Source of the DNA: Diphasiastrum complanatum
Taxonomy: Eukaryota > Streptophyta > Lycopodiopsida > Lycopodiales > Lycopodiaceae
Reading direction: 5' to 3'
Assembly: GCA_029204225.1 (NCBI GenBank)
Contig: CM055097.1
Location: 61,100,229-61,164,228 of the forward strand
Length of the DNA: 64,000 nt
Below the pieces are notes generated by a model that was not told the origin of the DNA, searched no databases, and saw only the letters and a list, made by a program, of their open reading frames with translations. Positions 13,251 through 24,131 of this stretch are shown here, one piece after another; the stretch's first letter is position 1, and each line of letters starts with the position of its first letter. The translations under genes were made by a program, and so were the position numbers.

Positions 13251-13745
13251 ATCCTTTGAGGACATTACTCTCTATAGAAAGGTAATTGGTAGCCTCATGT
13301 GGTTAACAATGATTAGACTAGCACTAGTGACTTTCAATTTATCCCCATTATTATACATTGGAGTGTTGCAAAGAGATTATTGAAATACCTTTCAGAAACT
13401 AGAAATTTTTTCATAGAATATGGAGGGTTTTACATTTTTTTGATTCGTTTGAGATTAAAATTATGCAGGTAATGAAGTGGATAGAAAGTCCACAAGTGCA
13501 TATGCCTTATATTGGGGTGATAGAGTGGTTTTGTGAAGAAACAAGAGGCTTTTTTTTTTCATGTGAAGTCATGTACAAGGCTCCTGCCACATCATGCAAA
13601 GAGGCATTATGGCTCCAGAGACTACTTTATTGATTATGAGTCTACATCAACCATTTGTTTCGATAATACCTTAGCCTAAATTTTAGCACACAATCCAATT
13701 TTCCTTTCAAAATTGAAAGATATTGAGATTGCCTTGTTGGGAAAA
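13251..13745 (+). pseudogene. Ty1/copia RT-RNase H relic
   Basis: Interrupted frames read DITLYRKVIGSLMWLT, then EVDRKSTSAYALYWGD, then KEALWLQRLL. This matches, in order, the connection and RNase H region of the intact copia element at 35.5-39.5 kb (DITLYRKLIGSLIWLT, QMDRKSTSAFAIYLGD, KEILWIKRML). Stops and frameshifts are frequent, so it is a dead fragment. It sits on the plus strand about 1.1 kb after DCAF13/SOF1. Confidence 0.75.
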
Positions 13746-14269
13746 ACTTCAAAACTTAACTAAGAATTGTTTAAGGTGTGGAAATGAATGAACAACAATC
13801 CTCCCGAGATCTTGACATCTATTTGAGGTCTATGACAGGTCTCACTAAGATGGACAAAGTAATAGAACGAATCAAAATTGTCAGAAAGATTGACAATGAA
13901 GCCACATTTACAAACAAGTAATCACACATGATTTATACACAAAATATATAGTAGTTGATTCGAAAAACTTAGATTTTTGATTAAAATGTGCATATTTACA
14001 ATTTGATCATAAAAAGATTGTGCTACAATGCTCATTCTCCATAGACTTGCACACATACAAAATCTATTGTGAAATTAGGAGAGTGCTACAATCTATAGTC
14101 ACGATGGACTTGCACACATTCTGCCATTCTCTACCATGCTTTTTTCTACGTTCTTGAGCATCTATATATACCACTTTAACTACTGATTAAAAGAAGATTT
14201 AGTAATCTAACAATGATCTAGTACTATAATCAATAGTTGCTAATTGTCTGATATGACTCATTCCTGAAG

Positions 14270-14820
14270 GATAACTGTGAAGATCAAAATCTGTTATTTT
14301 GATAGGGATATTCAAATTTTGATCCTGGGTCAAATCAAATTGATTGAATCGTTGTAGGTTTTTAATCTTGGGTCAAATTAAATTGTTGCAGGTTTTTGAT
14401 CTTGGGCTGAATCGAATTGAATCGTTGGCGATAGGACCAATTTTGGCTTTAGAGGACAAATGGTCAAGTACACATGTTTTGTCATGATTAGGCCAAAATT
14501 CAATTGTGATGTAACTCAAGCTAGTTAGGTTGCTTACACATGTCAAGTTTAGGTTTGATGAGTGATGCATCCTATGTGGTGGCAAAAGTCAAAGGGTCCA
14601 ATCATAAGAGAGAGATGTGTTGGAAGGGCCCAATCAAAAGTGAGAGATGTTGCATCACACATCCAATAGGATTAGAGAAGCTATGTTTAAGGGGTCCAAT
14701 AGGAATTAATCTTGGATCTCCACGAGTTTCTATATGTACTTTCATTCTCTTCATTAGTGTATGAGAGATCTGTTGGATTTATTTCCTCTACTCTCCTAAA
14801 TCCTATGTTACTCTGCCTTC
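14270..14820 (+). repeat. Copia LTR-like relic with four spaced CCAAT boxes
   Basis: Four CCAAT motifs in the context GGTCCAAT or near variants occur at 14595, 14627, 14660 and 14693, spaced 32-33 bp. The LTR at 23,277-24,099 carries the same array on the opposite strand. I therefore read this as an LTR remnant in plus orientation. Its outer limits are not defined. Confidence 0.5.
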
Positions 14821-15174
14821 ATTCATGATGCTGCATTTTTACTCATGTTGTCGCACAGTTTGCATATTTGAACTGATTGTCGCTACAATCCGCATTTTTA
14901 CTCCGGAATTCCCACAGGCGAAAAACGCGACACTCTCGTTTTTTTTTCACCTTTGAACCATCCTGAGCAACCAAGTGTTTGCGACACTTCCAGAAAAACA
15001 ACAGTCTACATAAATACAAGCAAATTTGAACAGGCGAAAAATGCGAAAAAGGTGACACTGTGTTTTTACACGTAATTTATGACAAGCGAAAAAGGCGACA
15101 CTGCCCTACAAATGCCGAAGGTGTCCTACAAATGCCAAAGGTGCCCTTATAGAAAAGCGAAGGTACCCTGTAAA
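14821..15174. other. Short-motif-rich spacer
   Basis: The stretch holds several imperfect copies of a GGCGAAAAACGCGACACT-type motif (near 14918, 15034 and 15083) and of CCTACAAATGCC (15103 and 15125). No gene is visible. The motifs look like an eroded simple tandem region. Confidence 0.45.
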
Positions 15175-15534
15175 TCAATTTTTAAGCGTTTTTCGCATTT
15201 TCATCAGCGTTAATTTTAGCGAAGTCCGACGATCTCCTACAGACATCACAACCCCTTTTGTGCCTTCTTCACGCAAGAAATCCTCAACGCTTGAGAACTT
15301 ATGCATGAATGAGTGACATAAATAACCTTCCTCAGCTCCATTTCCATTAGCAAAATTGGCCAAGAATATTGGTCCATCCTCAAGATCAAAATGACGAAGA
15401 ACAATGTGACTAGTTTCATCATATTTTGACAATTTGCACACAGTCACATGAAATTGGTCAAAAATGATATAGAATGTAGGCTGATATTCCAAGGAATATT
15501 CTAGCCATCCCGCAGAACATCTTTGGAAACACAA
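15175..15534 (-). other. Unidentified repeated ORF, copy 1
   Basis: A 119-codon open frame contains FDQFHVTVCKLSKYDETSH, VLRHFDLEDGP, FLANFANGNGAE and HSFMHKFSSVEDFLREEG. A diverged copy lies at 29,698-30,111 on the same strand and a partial copy at about 58,630-58,950 on the plus strand. I do not recognise the family. The conserved reading frame between two diverged copies suggests it once coded for protein. It could be a non-LTR, DNA-element or captured host exon that spread with retrotransposons. Confidence 0.45.
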
Positions 15535-15639
15535 GCAGGATAGGATTTAAATGTAGAACTTGTCCATCAAATTTAGGCTTTTACATTATCCATAATGGCT
15601 TAAGTTATTTAGTTCTAAGTTTAAATCACCATGGACAAT

Positions 15640-16208
15640 GTACATAGAGATGTCATTTCAAGTTATGTAAAAGTTAGTCACAAAGGCCTATTGGGGGTTT
15701 GTCCCAAAGAGCCCAGTTTTTAAGAGACCACCCACTCCCACTATAAATAAGAGTGAGGATGGCTCATTTTGCAGGAGTTCATTTGGTGGAAATAGAAATA
15801 TCTTTCTCTTGAGTCTCCTCCCTTGTGGTTTGGATCTTCATTGTTTTCTCTCTGCATTGTATTGTAAATTATCTCATTGTGCTCATTGTGCAAACAAGTT
15901 AATATTAGTCTAGTTTAGTTTTCCCTCCACTAGTAGGGCAAGCCTTAGTGGATATGTTTAGGGTTTGGTAATCTTATTGAGAGTGGGAACCAAGAGAGAA
16001 GGCATCTAGAGTGGATCTTGTCCGAAATACTCACCCACTCACTTTAGATCTTCGTTTCCTTCAATCTTTAACCTAGTTGGAAGCCATAGCCATTGGTTGG
16101 GGAAGCCACAATGCCTAGTTGGAGCCATAACGTATTTTAGTTGGGAGTCCGCCATATCACTTGTTAGTTGGAGCCATAGCCGGAGTTGAAGGATGCGAAC
16201 AGCCAACA
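15640..16208 (+). repeat. Ty3/gypsy-type LTR (3' part; start uncertain)
   Basis: The sequence ends in GCCAACA at 16208 and is followed after one T by TGGCGCCGTT at 16210, the start of a primer-binding site complementary to the 3' end of plant tRNA-Asp. The same LTR-end and primer-site arrangement occurs, inverted, at 26,685-26,702. The segment also contains repeated AGTTGGAGCCATA motifs (16,080-16,190). I could not fix the 5' boundary; 15,640 is a guess. Confidence 0.5.
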
Positions 16209-16209
16209 T

Positions 16210-16219
16210 TGGCGCCGTT
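16210..16219 (+). other. Primer-binding site, tRNA-Asp type
   Basis: TGGCGCCGTT matches the first ten bases of the plant tRNA-Asp primer site used by many gypsy elements. The following bases (CAGAG) diverge from the usual GCCGG. It is placed one base after an LTR ending in CA. Confidence 0.55.
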
Positions 16220-16320
16220 CAGAGATAATATTGGCCATCAAAATCCCCTATGCGAATACTTCCATCAGGATCTACTGAGTTTTTCTTTGAAAGGACGAGC
16301 AATTTGCCCTTCAATTTGCA

Positions 16321-16665
16321 GTGTTGTGCGAGTCATTTTTGAGGTGTACGAGTCATTTTTGTCAATTTTGAGTCATTACCTCTACCATTGCCTATTGTAC
16401 GAGTCATTTTTTAGGGGTGCAAGTCATTTTTGTCAAATCTGAGTCATTACCTCTACCATTCTGTTGTACGAGTCATTTGTGTCAAATCTGAGTCATTACC
16501 TCTACCATTCTGTTGTGCGAGTCATTTTTGACAATTTTGAGTCATTACCTCTACCATTCTGTTGTACAAGTCATTTTTGAGGTGTATGAGTCATTTTTGT
16601 CAATTCTGAGTCATTACCTCTACCATTGTCTACTGTGCGAGTCATTTTTGAGGTGTGCGATTTCA
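16321..16665 (+). repeat. Tandem array of a GAGTCATT-containing unit
   Basis: About five imperfect units of 55-85 bp each contain GAGTCATTTTTG, TGAGTCATTACC and TCTACCATT. The shared core TGAGTCATT is the AP-1/GCN4-like site bound by bZIP proteins. The array lies just downstream of a gypsy LTR and primer site, so it belongs to that element's leader. Isolated copies of the motif recur to about 17,260. Confidence 0.8.
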
Positions 16666-17301
16666 AGGTGGTTTTTGCCTTCTTCCAATCTGTGAGCGAC
16701 TTTTTCACCCTTCAGCCAAATGATGTTTTTCACTTTCTTCTGACTTGCACGAGTCATTATGAGATGGATTGTGCGAATACTCTATTTTCAACTCTTGAAC
16801 ACCTCTCTACCAAATTTCAGGGTAGCACTTGCCACTGTGATTTTTTGCCTACTTTATTACTAGTGGTAAGATACAGAGCAAAAATGGCTATTTTTGCATA
16901 TTTCTTCATGGTAAGTATTCGCATAGAGGTAAAACATCTCTAAACGTTCCCCAACAAAAACTTTAACACCTGTGTGAATGCTCTACTTACATCTCTTGAC
17001 CATGAATTCGAAAAAGACCTTTGAGCACTTCATGCAAGATTTTCACCATTCACACACCCTACCAAGATTCACTCGCACAACTTTTGTGCGAGTATCAGAC
17101 AACCTATTTTTTGGAATTTCTCACTCGCATAGCTATTTTTCAGTGCCCACAGTGGTTCAGATCCCTCAATCGGTACTGTGTGAGTATCAAACTTTCTTGT
17201 GCGAGTCATTTTTGAAGTATTCAAGCGTGTGCGAATAGGTTGTGCGAGTCATTTTTGAGGTGTGCGAGCTGTCACTTCTACATAATCTGACACCCAACAA
17301 A
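16666..17301 (+). other. Gypsy leader-like sequence
   Basis: Continuation of the gypsy-derived sequence, with scattered GTGCGAGTCATT and GTGCGAATA motifs (16,750; 17,080; 17,200; 17,250). No coding domain is recognisable despite several open frames. Confidence 0.4.
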
Positions 17302-18003
17302 TGTGAAAGTACTGTACTTTAGAACCATAAATGGATCTACAAAAGATCCACAAGAGTGATTGGATGCTTGCTTAACAATCTATCCAAAAAACTAGACACA
17401 AAAAAGTTGATCTAGATTGGCAATTTGACAAACAACAAGCATTCACAATCAAAAGCATTGATCAACATTGAAATCCGAGCCCACACGTGTGTACTACAGG
17501 CTGTAGTACGGCCTTCAACCTGAGAAACAAGTAGAAATTGATTTGGTTTCATTTGGATCACAAAAACTCAATGTACATAGTGAACTAGCTTGAGATTGCC
17601 AATGAGCTCCAAAAATTTTCTATCTTCTCACTATGGAGAGAGGGAATACATACCAAATTCGACTTCCTTCTTGAAGTTAGGTGGATTTCCAGCATGTAAT
17701 AAGGAAGTTAACTCACTCTCCTTGACCTAAAATGAAACCCTAGTCTATTTCCTAGAGTTATGCTTGGTAGGTAGCTAGTTGGTCAAATTTTCACCTTAAA
17801 CTTAGGTGTAGGTCCTATAAAGTAGGGATGACCACCAAATAGACATGACCAACTCTCTTGACTTGACCTAACCTACATTAGGATGGTTTTCCCATGTGGC
17901 ATCATGGCCTCACATGTGCGGGACCCACTTGTGTACACAATTTACACTATTCTACATGGTTTTTGATCAAGCTAGATTTGCCAATTTTTGGCAATTCTTC
18001 ACG
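17302..18003 (+). repeat. Copia LTR-like repeat, possibly a solo LTR
   Basis: The stretch starts TGTGAAAG and ends TTCACG, close to the TG...CA form of the other copia LTRs here, and is flanked by ACAAA on both sides (17297-17301 and 18004-18008). It contains the palindrome CACACGTGTG at 17482-17491. From about 17,525 to 17,840 it aligns well with the minus strand of 27,568-27,880, and from 17,836 on with 20,618-20,790. It is thus the uninterrupted counterpart of an LTR that elsewhere holds a gypsy insertion. Similarity to the 20.8-kb copy seems to continue slightly past 18003, so the right boundary is uncertain. Confidence 0.5.
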
Positions 18004-18822
18004 ACAAATACTTTATTAGTTGTGCAAATACTCTCCCAGAGCTATATGTGCGAAAATTATGAAAATTGCTATCTGGTCAAAATGCCACATTTCAAGACAA
18101 CTCACACAAAAGGTAAAACTCTCAGAACACCCATTTTCATCGAGAAGTCACATGTGCAATAGTCCCCCAACAATTTTTCTCTAAGGTCCTTGCTCTTGGT
18201 CAATGTGCATTGACTAGGTCAAAAACAACTCGCACAACTGTGCGAGTTATTCCCTAAAATTCACACAGACCTACGTCAACTACATGAGTGCTCAACAACT
18301 CCCACAGAAGGTAAGCAAACCCAGAAAAATCTGTAGAAATACCTTCAACTGCAAAATCTTTGATCTTTTTCAAAATAGAACTATCTAGTACTTGCCAGGC
18401 TATTTTTGGCAAGATTTGGACTTGTGCGAGTTCCCAGGCATGTGTATAAATTCTATCCAAAAAAAGGTTCACTTGTGATTACAATGAAGCCCCATACTTC
18501 CAAGCACTTGAAACTTAGTAAAATCCTCTAAGATCAACATCATATGGTTCCACTCAAAAAAAATCCGAGCTCTTGAAGATACACTTTGCACCTAGAATTG
18601 TACATATCCATCATCCATCGCAGACAATCCTATCATGATGAATCTGGTTTGTTAGCCTTAGGCACCTCTAGTAGGGAACCTTAGAAGTGTCCTAGGAAGC
18701 CATAGATCCGTCACGATAAGTTTGCCAAATCTGTCGATTCAACATCCATCACCCATCACCTACGTGCATAGAATATCTGCTAGATCACGATGGCAACAAG
18801 TGTACATCAATAGCCTCCGTGA
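18004..18822. other. Retroelement-derived spacer
   Basis: AT-rich sequence with GTGCGAG motifs like those at 16.3-17.3 kb. No confident coding or structural feature before the gag frame begins at 18,823. Confidence 0.4.
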
Positions 18823-19155
18823 GTAGAGAAGAGGATTCCGCGAATCGATGCACCGAAGTATAATGGGGACTCAAACCCAGTTCATTTCCTTCAAGACTTT
18901 GACAATGCTTGTAAGTTCTATGTCCCAAACACTGAAAAGTTAAGACTGTTTCCTTTGGTTCTACAAGGCAATGCAAAAGAGTGGTATTTAAATCTAGAGA
19001 GCACAGATATCGAGTCATGGACCATAGAAAAAGCTCTCACCAAAAGGTTTAAACCCTCCAAGCTCACTCAAAGCCCTTTCATCCAATTGACTCAGATCCA
19101 ATTGACTCCAAGGCCAATCGCTCCCCACCCATTTCCACCACGTCAGCCTTTGTAA
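18823..19155 (+). pseudogene. Ty3/gypsy gag fragment
   Basis: A 110-codon open frame reads RIPRIDAPKYNGDSNPVHFL, QDFDNACKFYVP, then LFPLVLQGNAKEWYLNLE and SWTIEKALTKRFKPS. This is the retrotransposon gag core: P-K-Y-G near the start, L...G.A..WY in the middle and W......F..RF at the end. There is no upstream ATG before the stop at 18820-18822, and the frame ends after a Pro-rich stretch without a zinc knuckle. It is therefore a truncated relic. It lies between a primer-site-bearing region and the 3' LTR at 19,770. Confidence 0.75.
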
Positions 19156-19315
19156 TGAGTCAACATGCTGCTACACTATAATGTTGAAGATACCAATGTG
19201 CCAGCTCATCAAGTTGATTCGTTCACACCCTATCACAATTGGAAAACTTCCAATGATTTGACACAATTGCTCCTGATCAAACAAAGTCATATTTGATTTA
19301 GCAAGCATGTCAAGT

Positions 19316-19595
19316 CCTGGTGGCATCAACGTGTAGTGCCGAAGTGAGGGCTGCTCGATAATAAACCCACGCTACGTTGATGTGGTCGTCTTGCGTTTGT
19401 AGAGGTTTATTGATATCAATGGGTATTGGTGGTAGCCCTCGATTCCAATAACCTTTGAACTCTGCAAAAAATGCCACCAGGCCACAATTATCCGCAAAGT
19501 ACCGTACGTCGCGATCAGGGTTGCCACGGTGCTTTTGGTAAAATACACGGCACTACACGGCCCTCACTTCGGCACTACACGTTGATGTCACCAGG
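19316..19595. repeat. 280-bp segment bounded by a 36-bp inverted repeat
   Basis: The left arm (19316-19351) and right arm (19560-19595) are reverse complements at 35 of 36 positions and include CATCAACGTGTAGTGCCG. The 208-bp loop is GC-richer than its surroundings, and a direct repeat GGCACTACAC occurs at 19549 and 19571. The arms could form a long hairpin or be the ends of a small foldback element. I see no clear target duplication. It is embedded in gypsy sequence upstream of the 3' LTR. Confidence 0.75.
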
Positions 19596-19755
19596 CCGCA
19601 AATACCCATGCCCTTCCTTAACAAACCACACTGGCAACTGATGGGGGGAATCGGCAACACGATTTACCAATCTCGACAACAACAATCTCGCCTCCAGGAA
19701 GCTCAAAAGATCCAGGAAGAAAAAGCTTCGATTGGTGTGGGACCTCCAATCCAAT

Positions 19756-19769
19756 AAGGAGGGGGATAG
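19756..19769 (+). other. Polypurine tract of a gypsy element
   Basis: AAGGAGGGGGATA immediately precedes an LTR starting TGCTAGC, the expected place for the plus-strand primer. This makes the LTR at 19,770 a 3' LTR in plus orientation. Confidence 0.6.
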
Positions 19770-20617
19770 TGCTAGCAATTGTACAAACACAATGAAAAAT
19801 ATAAAGAAGAAATAAAACTCCGTCACATGTTATTTTTAAGCCCACGAATGAGTCTTTGCCAATAAACTTCTACTATGGCATGTGTTTTGTAAGTCCATGG
19901 GTAAAAGCTTAAAATAATAAAATAACTCAAACTTAGGATTAAAGCTTGGACTTAAGAAACTTAAGCTTAGAAAGATTCTAAGTTATCTTAAGTCCCAAGT
20001 TAAAAACTTCTAAAGTTCTAAGTTTCAAATTAAAAAAAAAAGAATTGAGGCCTTAGAATGGCTAGTTCATAACTAATCCCATAAGGTAGTGGATGCTTAT
20101 GGAAGGACCTCCTTGCTATAAGAGCAGAGATATTTCTCATCACTTTTAAGATTATGCTAAATTGCTCTCTATTTGGAGATATCTTGCTATTTCACTTGTG
20201 TTCCCTTTGGAAAGGTGCATAGCTTGAGGGAAGGTGCTCGGGCCTGCTCTTGCCTCCTTTTCATAGGTTTCTATTGTGGCATGTGTTTTATTGCTTTATA
20301 TTTAATTAGCCACAATTTATATTTCCAATTCCCTTTGGGTGTTAGATTAGAATTGGTGTAAAGATCTTGCTAGTTGGATACCGCCTTAGCTAGATTATGT
20401 TATTTTGTTATTCTTGGCTAGTTGGGAAGCCTTAGTCAAGTTTAGTTATTTCCATTCCGAGCACTAGTTGGGAAGCCTTGGTGCTCCTTTTTATTTATGT
20501 TTTCATTTAACAGTTGTAAGCTTTGTAGATCTTAGAAGGTGGACCGGTCTACCACTATACTACGGACGAACCCTCATTAGACCTAACGACCATAGCGGAG
20601 TAGATATACTTCCAACA
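19770..20617 (+). repeat. Gypsy 3' LTR, 848 bp
   Basis: It begins TGCTAGCAATTGTAC and ends TTCCAACA. It aligns over its whole length, at an estimated 85-90%, with the reverse complement of 26,702-27,567. A polypurine tract lies directly upstream and CAAAT directly downstream. The outside flank (20,618 on) matches the right half of the copia LTR at 17.3-18.0 kb. Confidence 0.8.
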
Positions 20618-20790
20618 CAAATAGACATGACCAACTCTTTTGACTCAACCTAATCTACATTAGGAGTGGGTTGCCATGTAGCATTTTGGCCATACATGTG
20701 TGGAACCCAATTATAGACAAAATTGTACAATATGCTACATGGTTTTTGATCAAGCTTTTGCCAATTTTGGGCAATTCTTCACACAAATTC
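20618..20790 (+). repeat. Right half of an interrupted copia LTR
   Basis: The sequence starts CAAATAGACATGACCAAC and matches 17,836-18,005. The left half of the same LTR type is on the minus strand at 27,568-28,220, beyond the partner gypsy LTR. It reads as target-site DNA displaced by a later rearrangement. Confidence 0.6.
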
Positions 20791-20949
20791 ATGGAGTTGG
20801 CACAAATACCTATTCAATTTGTCGGATGAAAATGTGGAGGAATAGAGAATGTCTTATATGTTCTTGGACTTCGAAAAGAGAATTCTCTGATCTATTGGTA
20901 CAATGATAGATCATATATTGAAGGTAGAGTTCAACAACAAGAAATGTCA

Positions 20950-23276
20950 AGTAAGGATATGAAATAGGGATTCAAAGTGATTGTTGATGGTTTTCGTGAC
21001 AAAACTTGTGGATTGTAATGTTGTTGTCACATAGTGTAATATATTGACATCATCATTTATATCTCAAAGCGATTTGTGACATATACATTTGGGCCATCTG
21101 AACTTCAAGAGCTTGAGGCTGCTTTGAATGCTCAAGATGGTAACATACCTACCCAATTTGGATGACAAGAAGAGTCCATTTGCAAGGGGTGTGTATTAGG
21201 CAAGTTACACAAGGAGAAGTTCAACAAAGAGGGGGCAACAAGGACAAAACAGGAGTTAGTGCACTTAGATCTTTGTGGACCAATGAAAATAGTGTCAATT
21301 GGTGGTGCTTTCTATTTATTGACCTTTATTGACGATTACTCAAAAAAGACTTGGATCTACACGATTAGAGAGAAGTTAGATACATTTAGTTGTTTCAAGA
21401 ATTTCAAAACATTGGTGGAAAACCAATCAGGTTCCAAGATCAAGGTGCTTAGATCTGATCATGGTGGTGAGTATTGATCCACAACTTTTATTGATGTTTG
21501 CAAGAAACATGGCATCAAACAACAGTTTTCACAAGTTGACATACTTCAACAAAATGGGATAGCTGAGAGAAAGAATTGTACCATTGTCGAGGTTGCTAGG
21601 GAAATGGTTACACATATGGGCATTACTGATTCTTTCTGGGCCGAAGTTGTAAAAACTGCTGTATTCTTGCAAAATAGAAGCCCAAAAGTTGTTGTACTCA
21701 ATCACACACCTGCATTCAGTGGGAAGAAGCCTAATATGGATGGATTGCGATGGACATCATATTTATGTTCACATACCCAAGAGTGAAAGGACCAAATACA
21801 AGTGAAGGCATTAAAGTGCATCTTTATAGGGTACGATGAGCAAATCAAGGGGTGTAGATGCTATGACCCACTTGGATGACACATGCACATAAGTCGTGAC
21901 ATATTGTTTGATGAGATCCATAGGTTCGGATATGAAACTTGATGATGAAGGACATGGTACTCTTCCCATTGTGGAAATGAGATGGAGACTGAGTAATAAA
22001 CCCATTGGATTGGAAAAGACTAAAGTTGTAGGTGACAAAAGGAAAGAGAAGGATGCACCATGAGATTCCTATTCACGTCGTAATGGATCACCTCAACATA
22101 AGTGGTGCACAAAGCTTATGGATGACAAGGAAGGCAAGGTTGCCGAGTCAAAGAGGGAGAGCTACGACATTCCACAAGGGAGAAGATGGGACCTAATGAA
22201 TTTCAAGTTAATCTTGCACTTATGAGCAATATCATTTAATCCAAGGAACCCTCAAAGACGATGAGATATGGCAAAAGGCAATGCAAGAAGAGATAGATTC
22301 CATCAAGCGACACAATACATGGGATAGTTGATCTTTTTAGAAGAAAAGAGCCCATTAGCAATAAACAGGTGTTCAAAACAAAGTATAATGCAGCTGGAAT
22401 CCTAGCAAAACACAAAGAAAGACTTGTCATAAAGGGGTATGTGCAAAGCAAGGGCATAGACTATGAGGAGGCCTGTGATCCCATAGCTAAGTGGAATATG
22501 CTTCACATGATCATCGCATTAGCAACTATGTTTGGATGGAATCTACACAGATTGATGTCAAATTAGCATTTCTTAATTAGTAACTTCAAGAGGAAGTCTA
22601 TATGCAACAACCAGTTGGGTTTGTTGTACAAGGCAAAGAGGACAAAGTATGGAGATTGAAGAAAGAACTATATGGTTTGAAACAAGCACCACGTGCTTGG
22701 TATAATCACTTTGATAAGTATCTCTTGTCTAGGGATTTGGTACTCACTTCCTTTTGATTCTAATCTTTACTACTTTTGTCTTGACTCTAGCATCACTCCA
22801 GTACTATTGTATGTGGATGATCTTGTGATCACATGCAATGATGAAGAGCTCATTAAAGCAATCAAAGAAGATTTGTCAATCGGTTTTAATATGACATATT
22901 TGGGGCTTATGCACTATTGCCTTGGAGTAGAGGCTTGGCAAATGAGAAAAGGTATTGCACTATGACATATTTGGGGCTTCTGCACTATTGCCTGGGAGTA
23001 GGGGCTTATGCACTATTGCCTTGGAGTAGAGGCTTGGCAAATGAGACAAGGTATTGCACTTGACTGAGATGCTTGAACACTTTAGAATGAGTGATTGCAA
23101 GCCAATAGGCTACCCCTATTGAAGTTGGTAAGAAGCTGTCAAGTGAAAATAAAAGTAAGCTAGTAGATGCAACACTATTTCGTCAACTAGTTGGGGGATG
23201 TTTGATTTACCTCACTACGTACACAGCCTGACATTAGCTATGCTGTCAGTCTGGTGAGTCAATGTACGACAACACC
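20950..23276 (+). pseudogene. Ty1/copia pol relic (integrase to RT)
   Basis: The broken frames give the GAG-pre-integrase and integrase zinc region (near 21,080-21,230, CKGCVLGKLHK), then the integrase core: HLDLCGP, FIDDYSKKTWIY, RSDHGGEY and QQNGIAERKN (about 21,255-21,580). RT motifs follow: [14 protein letters not shown] near 22,663 and LYVDDLVIT near 22,807. Stops interrupt it at 21,476, 21,785, 22,566 and elsewhere. Around 22,891-23,056 a piece of RT is locally duplicated. It ends abruptly at 23,276, where the LTR of an opposite-strand element begins. RNase H is missing beyond its first residues. This family is distinct from the 35.5-kb element. Confidence 0.85.
22891..23056 (+). repeat. 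Local tandem duplication within the copia RT relic
   Basis: The segment encoding MTYLGLMHYCLGVEAWQMRK is repeated as ATGACATATTTGGGGCTTCTG at 22,962 and, in part, again as GGGGCTTATGCACTATTGCC at about 23,000. The repeats are nearly identical, so the duplication is more recent than much of the element's decay. Confidence 0.7.
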
Positions 23277-24099
23277 TGTTGAATTCACACGCGTGGATTG
23301 TCCACAACATGTACTTGTGATCTCCTAAGGTGTGTAGATGCACCAAGATCAAGACTAGATTGAGATTCAAGATCAATCTTAGATCCTATGGCAAAAACAC
23401 ACTACTACATGCATTCAATCACTTCCAACTCTCACTCACACGTGTGGGAAGTGTTCCAAAAGTAATCTAAGTAAAAACAAGCTGCTCTCCTTGGGTAGAG
23501 AGAGAAAATCATCAATAGCTCTCGGGTAGAGAGAGAAAGCTAGAAAATCACTTACACTCAAAATCCACTCAATCTCAAAATCAATTAGATCCAAATGAGG
23601 AGTACAATGATACTAGTAGATCCATGAGCTACCACTATGCTTAACTATGATTGACCCACACTTTGCCACCTCTTAATCCTATTGGACCATTGATCCATGC
23701 AACTCTAAATTCTATTGGACCATTTTCAAGCAAACCTCAAATTCTATTGGACCACTCATGGTTCCACCTCTAAATCCTATTGGACCTCTTAAACTTCATC
23801 AAACAAGAGCATTACACTTGTCTACACTCTAATTGGCACAAGTTTGGCCTCCTACTCTATTTTGACTCAATAGTGGCATTACAAGTGGAAATGGATAATT
23901 TGCCATCTATGCCAAATTTGACCCTATCAACATCCTACACCTAAATGCTTGACTATGAAATTCTATGAGAACCCTACATCAAACATTTTGATTTACTTTA
24001 CAATTCTTCACACGTGGGAACATCCTCCACACATGTGAGATTCACTTACAAACTTCTATCATAAAAAATACCAAGCTAGATTTTTGCCAATTTCTCACA
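23277..24099 (-). repeat. Copia 3' LTR, 823 bp
   Basis: On the plus strand it runs from TGTTGAATTCACAC to TTTCTCACA, and it lies directly downstream, on the minus strand, of the gag-pol relic at 24,132-25,453. Near its start it resembles 58,212-58,290 (GATCTCCTAAGGTGTGT is shared). It holds CACACGTGTG at 23437-23446 and a four-copy AATYCTATTGGACC array at 23,675, 23,708, 23,740 and 23,773. In transcription sense the array reads GGTCCAATAG, that is, CCAAT boxes at ~33-bp spacing in the likely U3. Confidence 0.65.
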
Positions 24100-24131
24100 C
24101 TCCTCAAAAAATAGCTTGGAAAGGTACTAGA

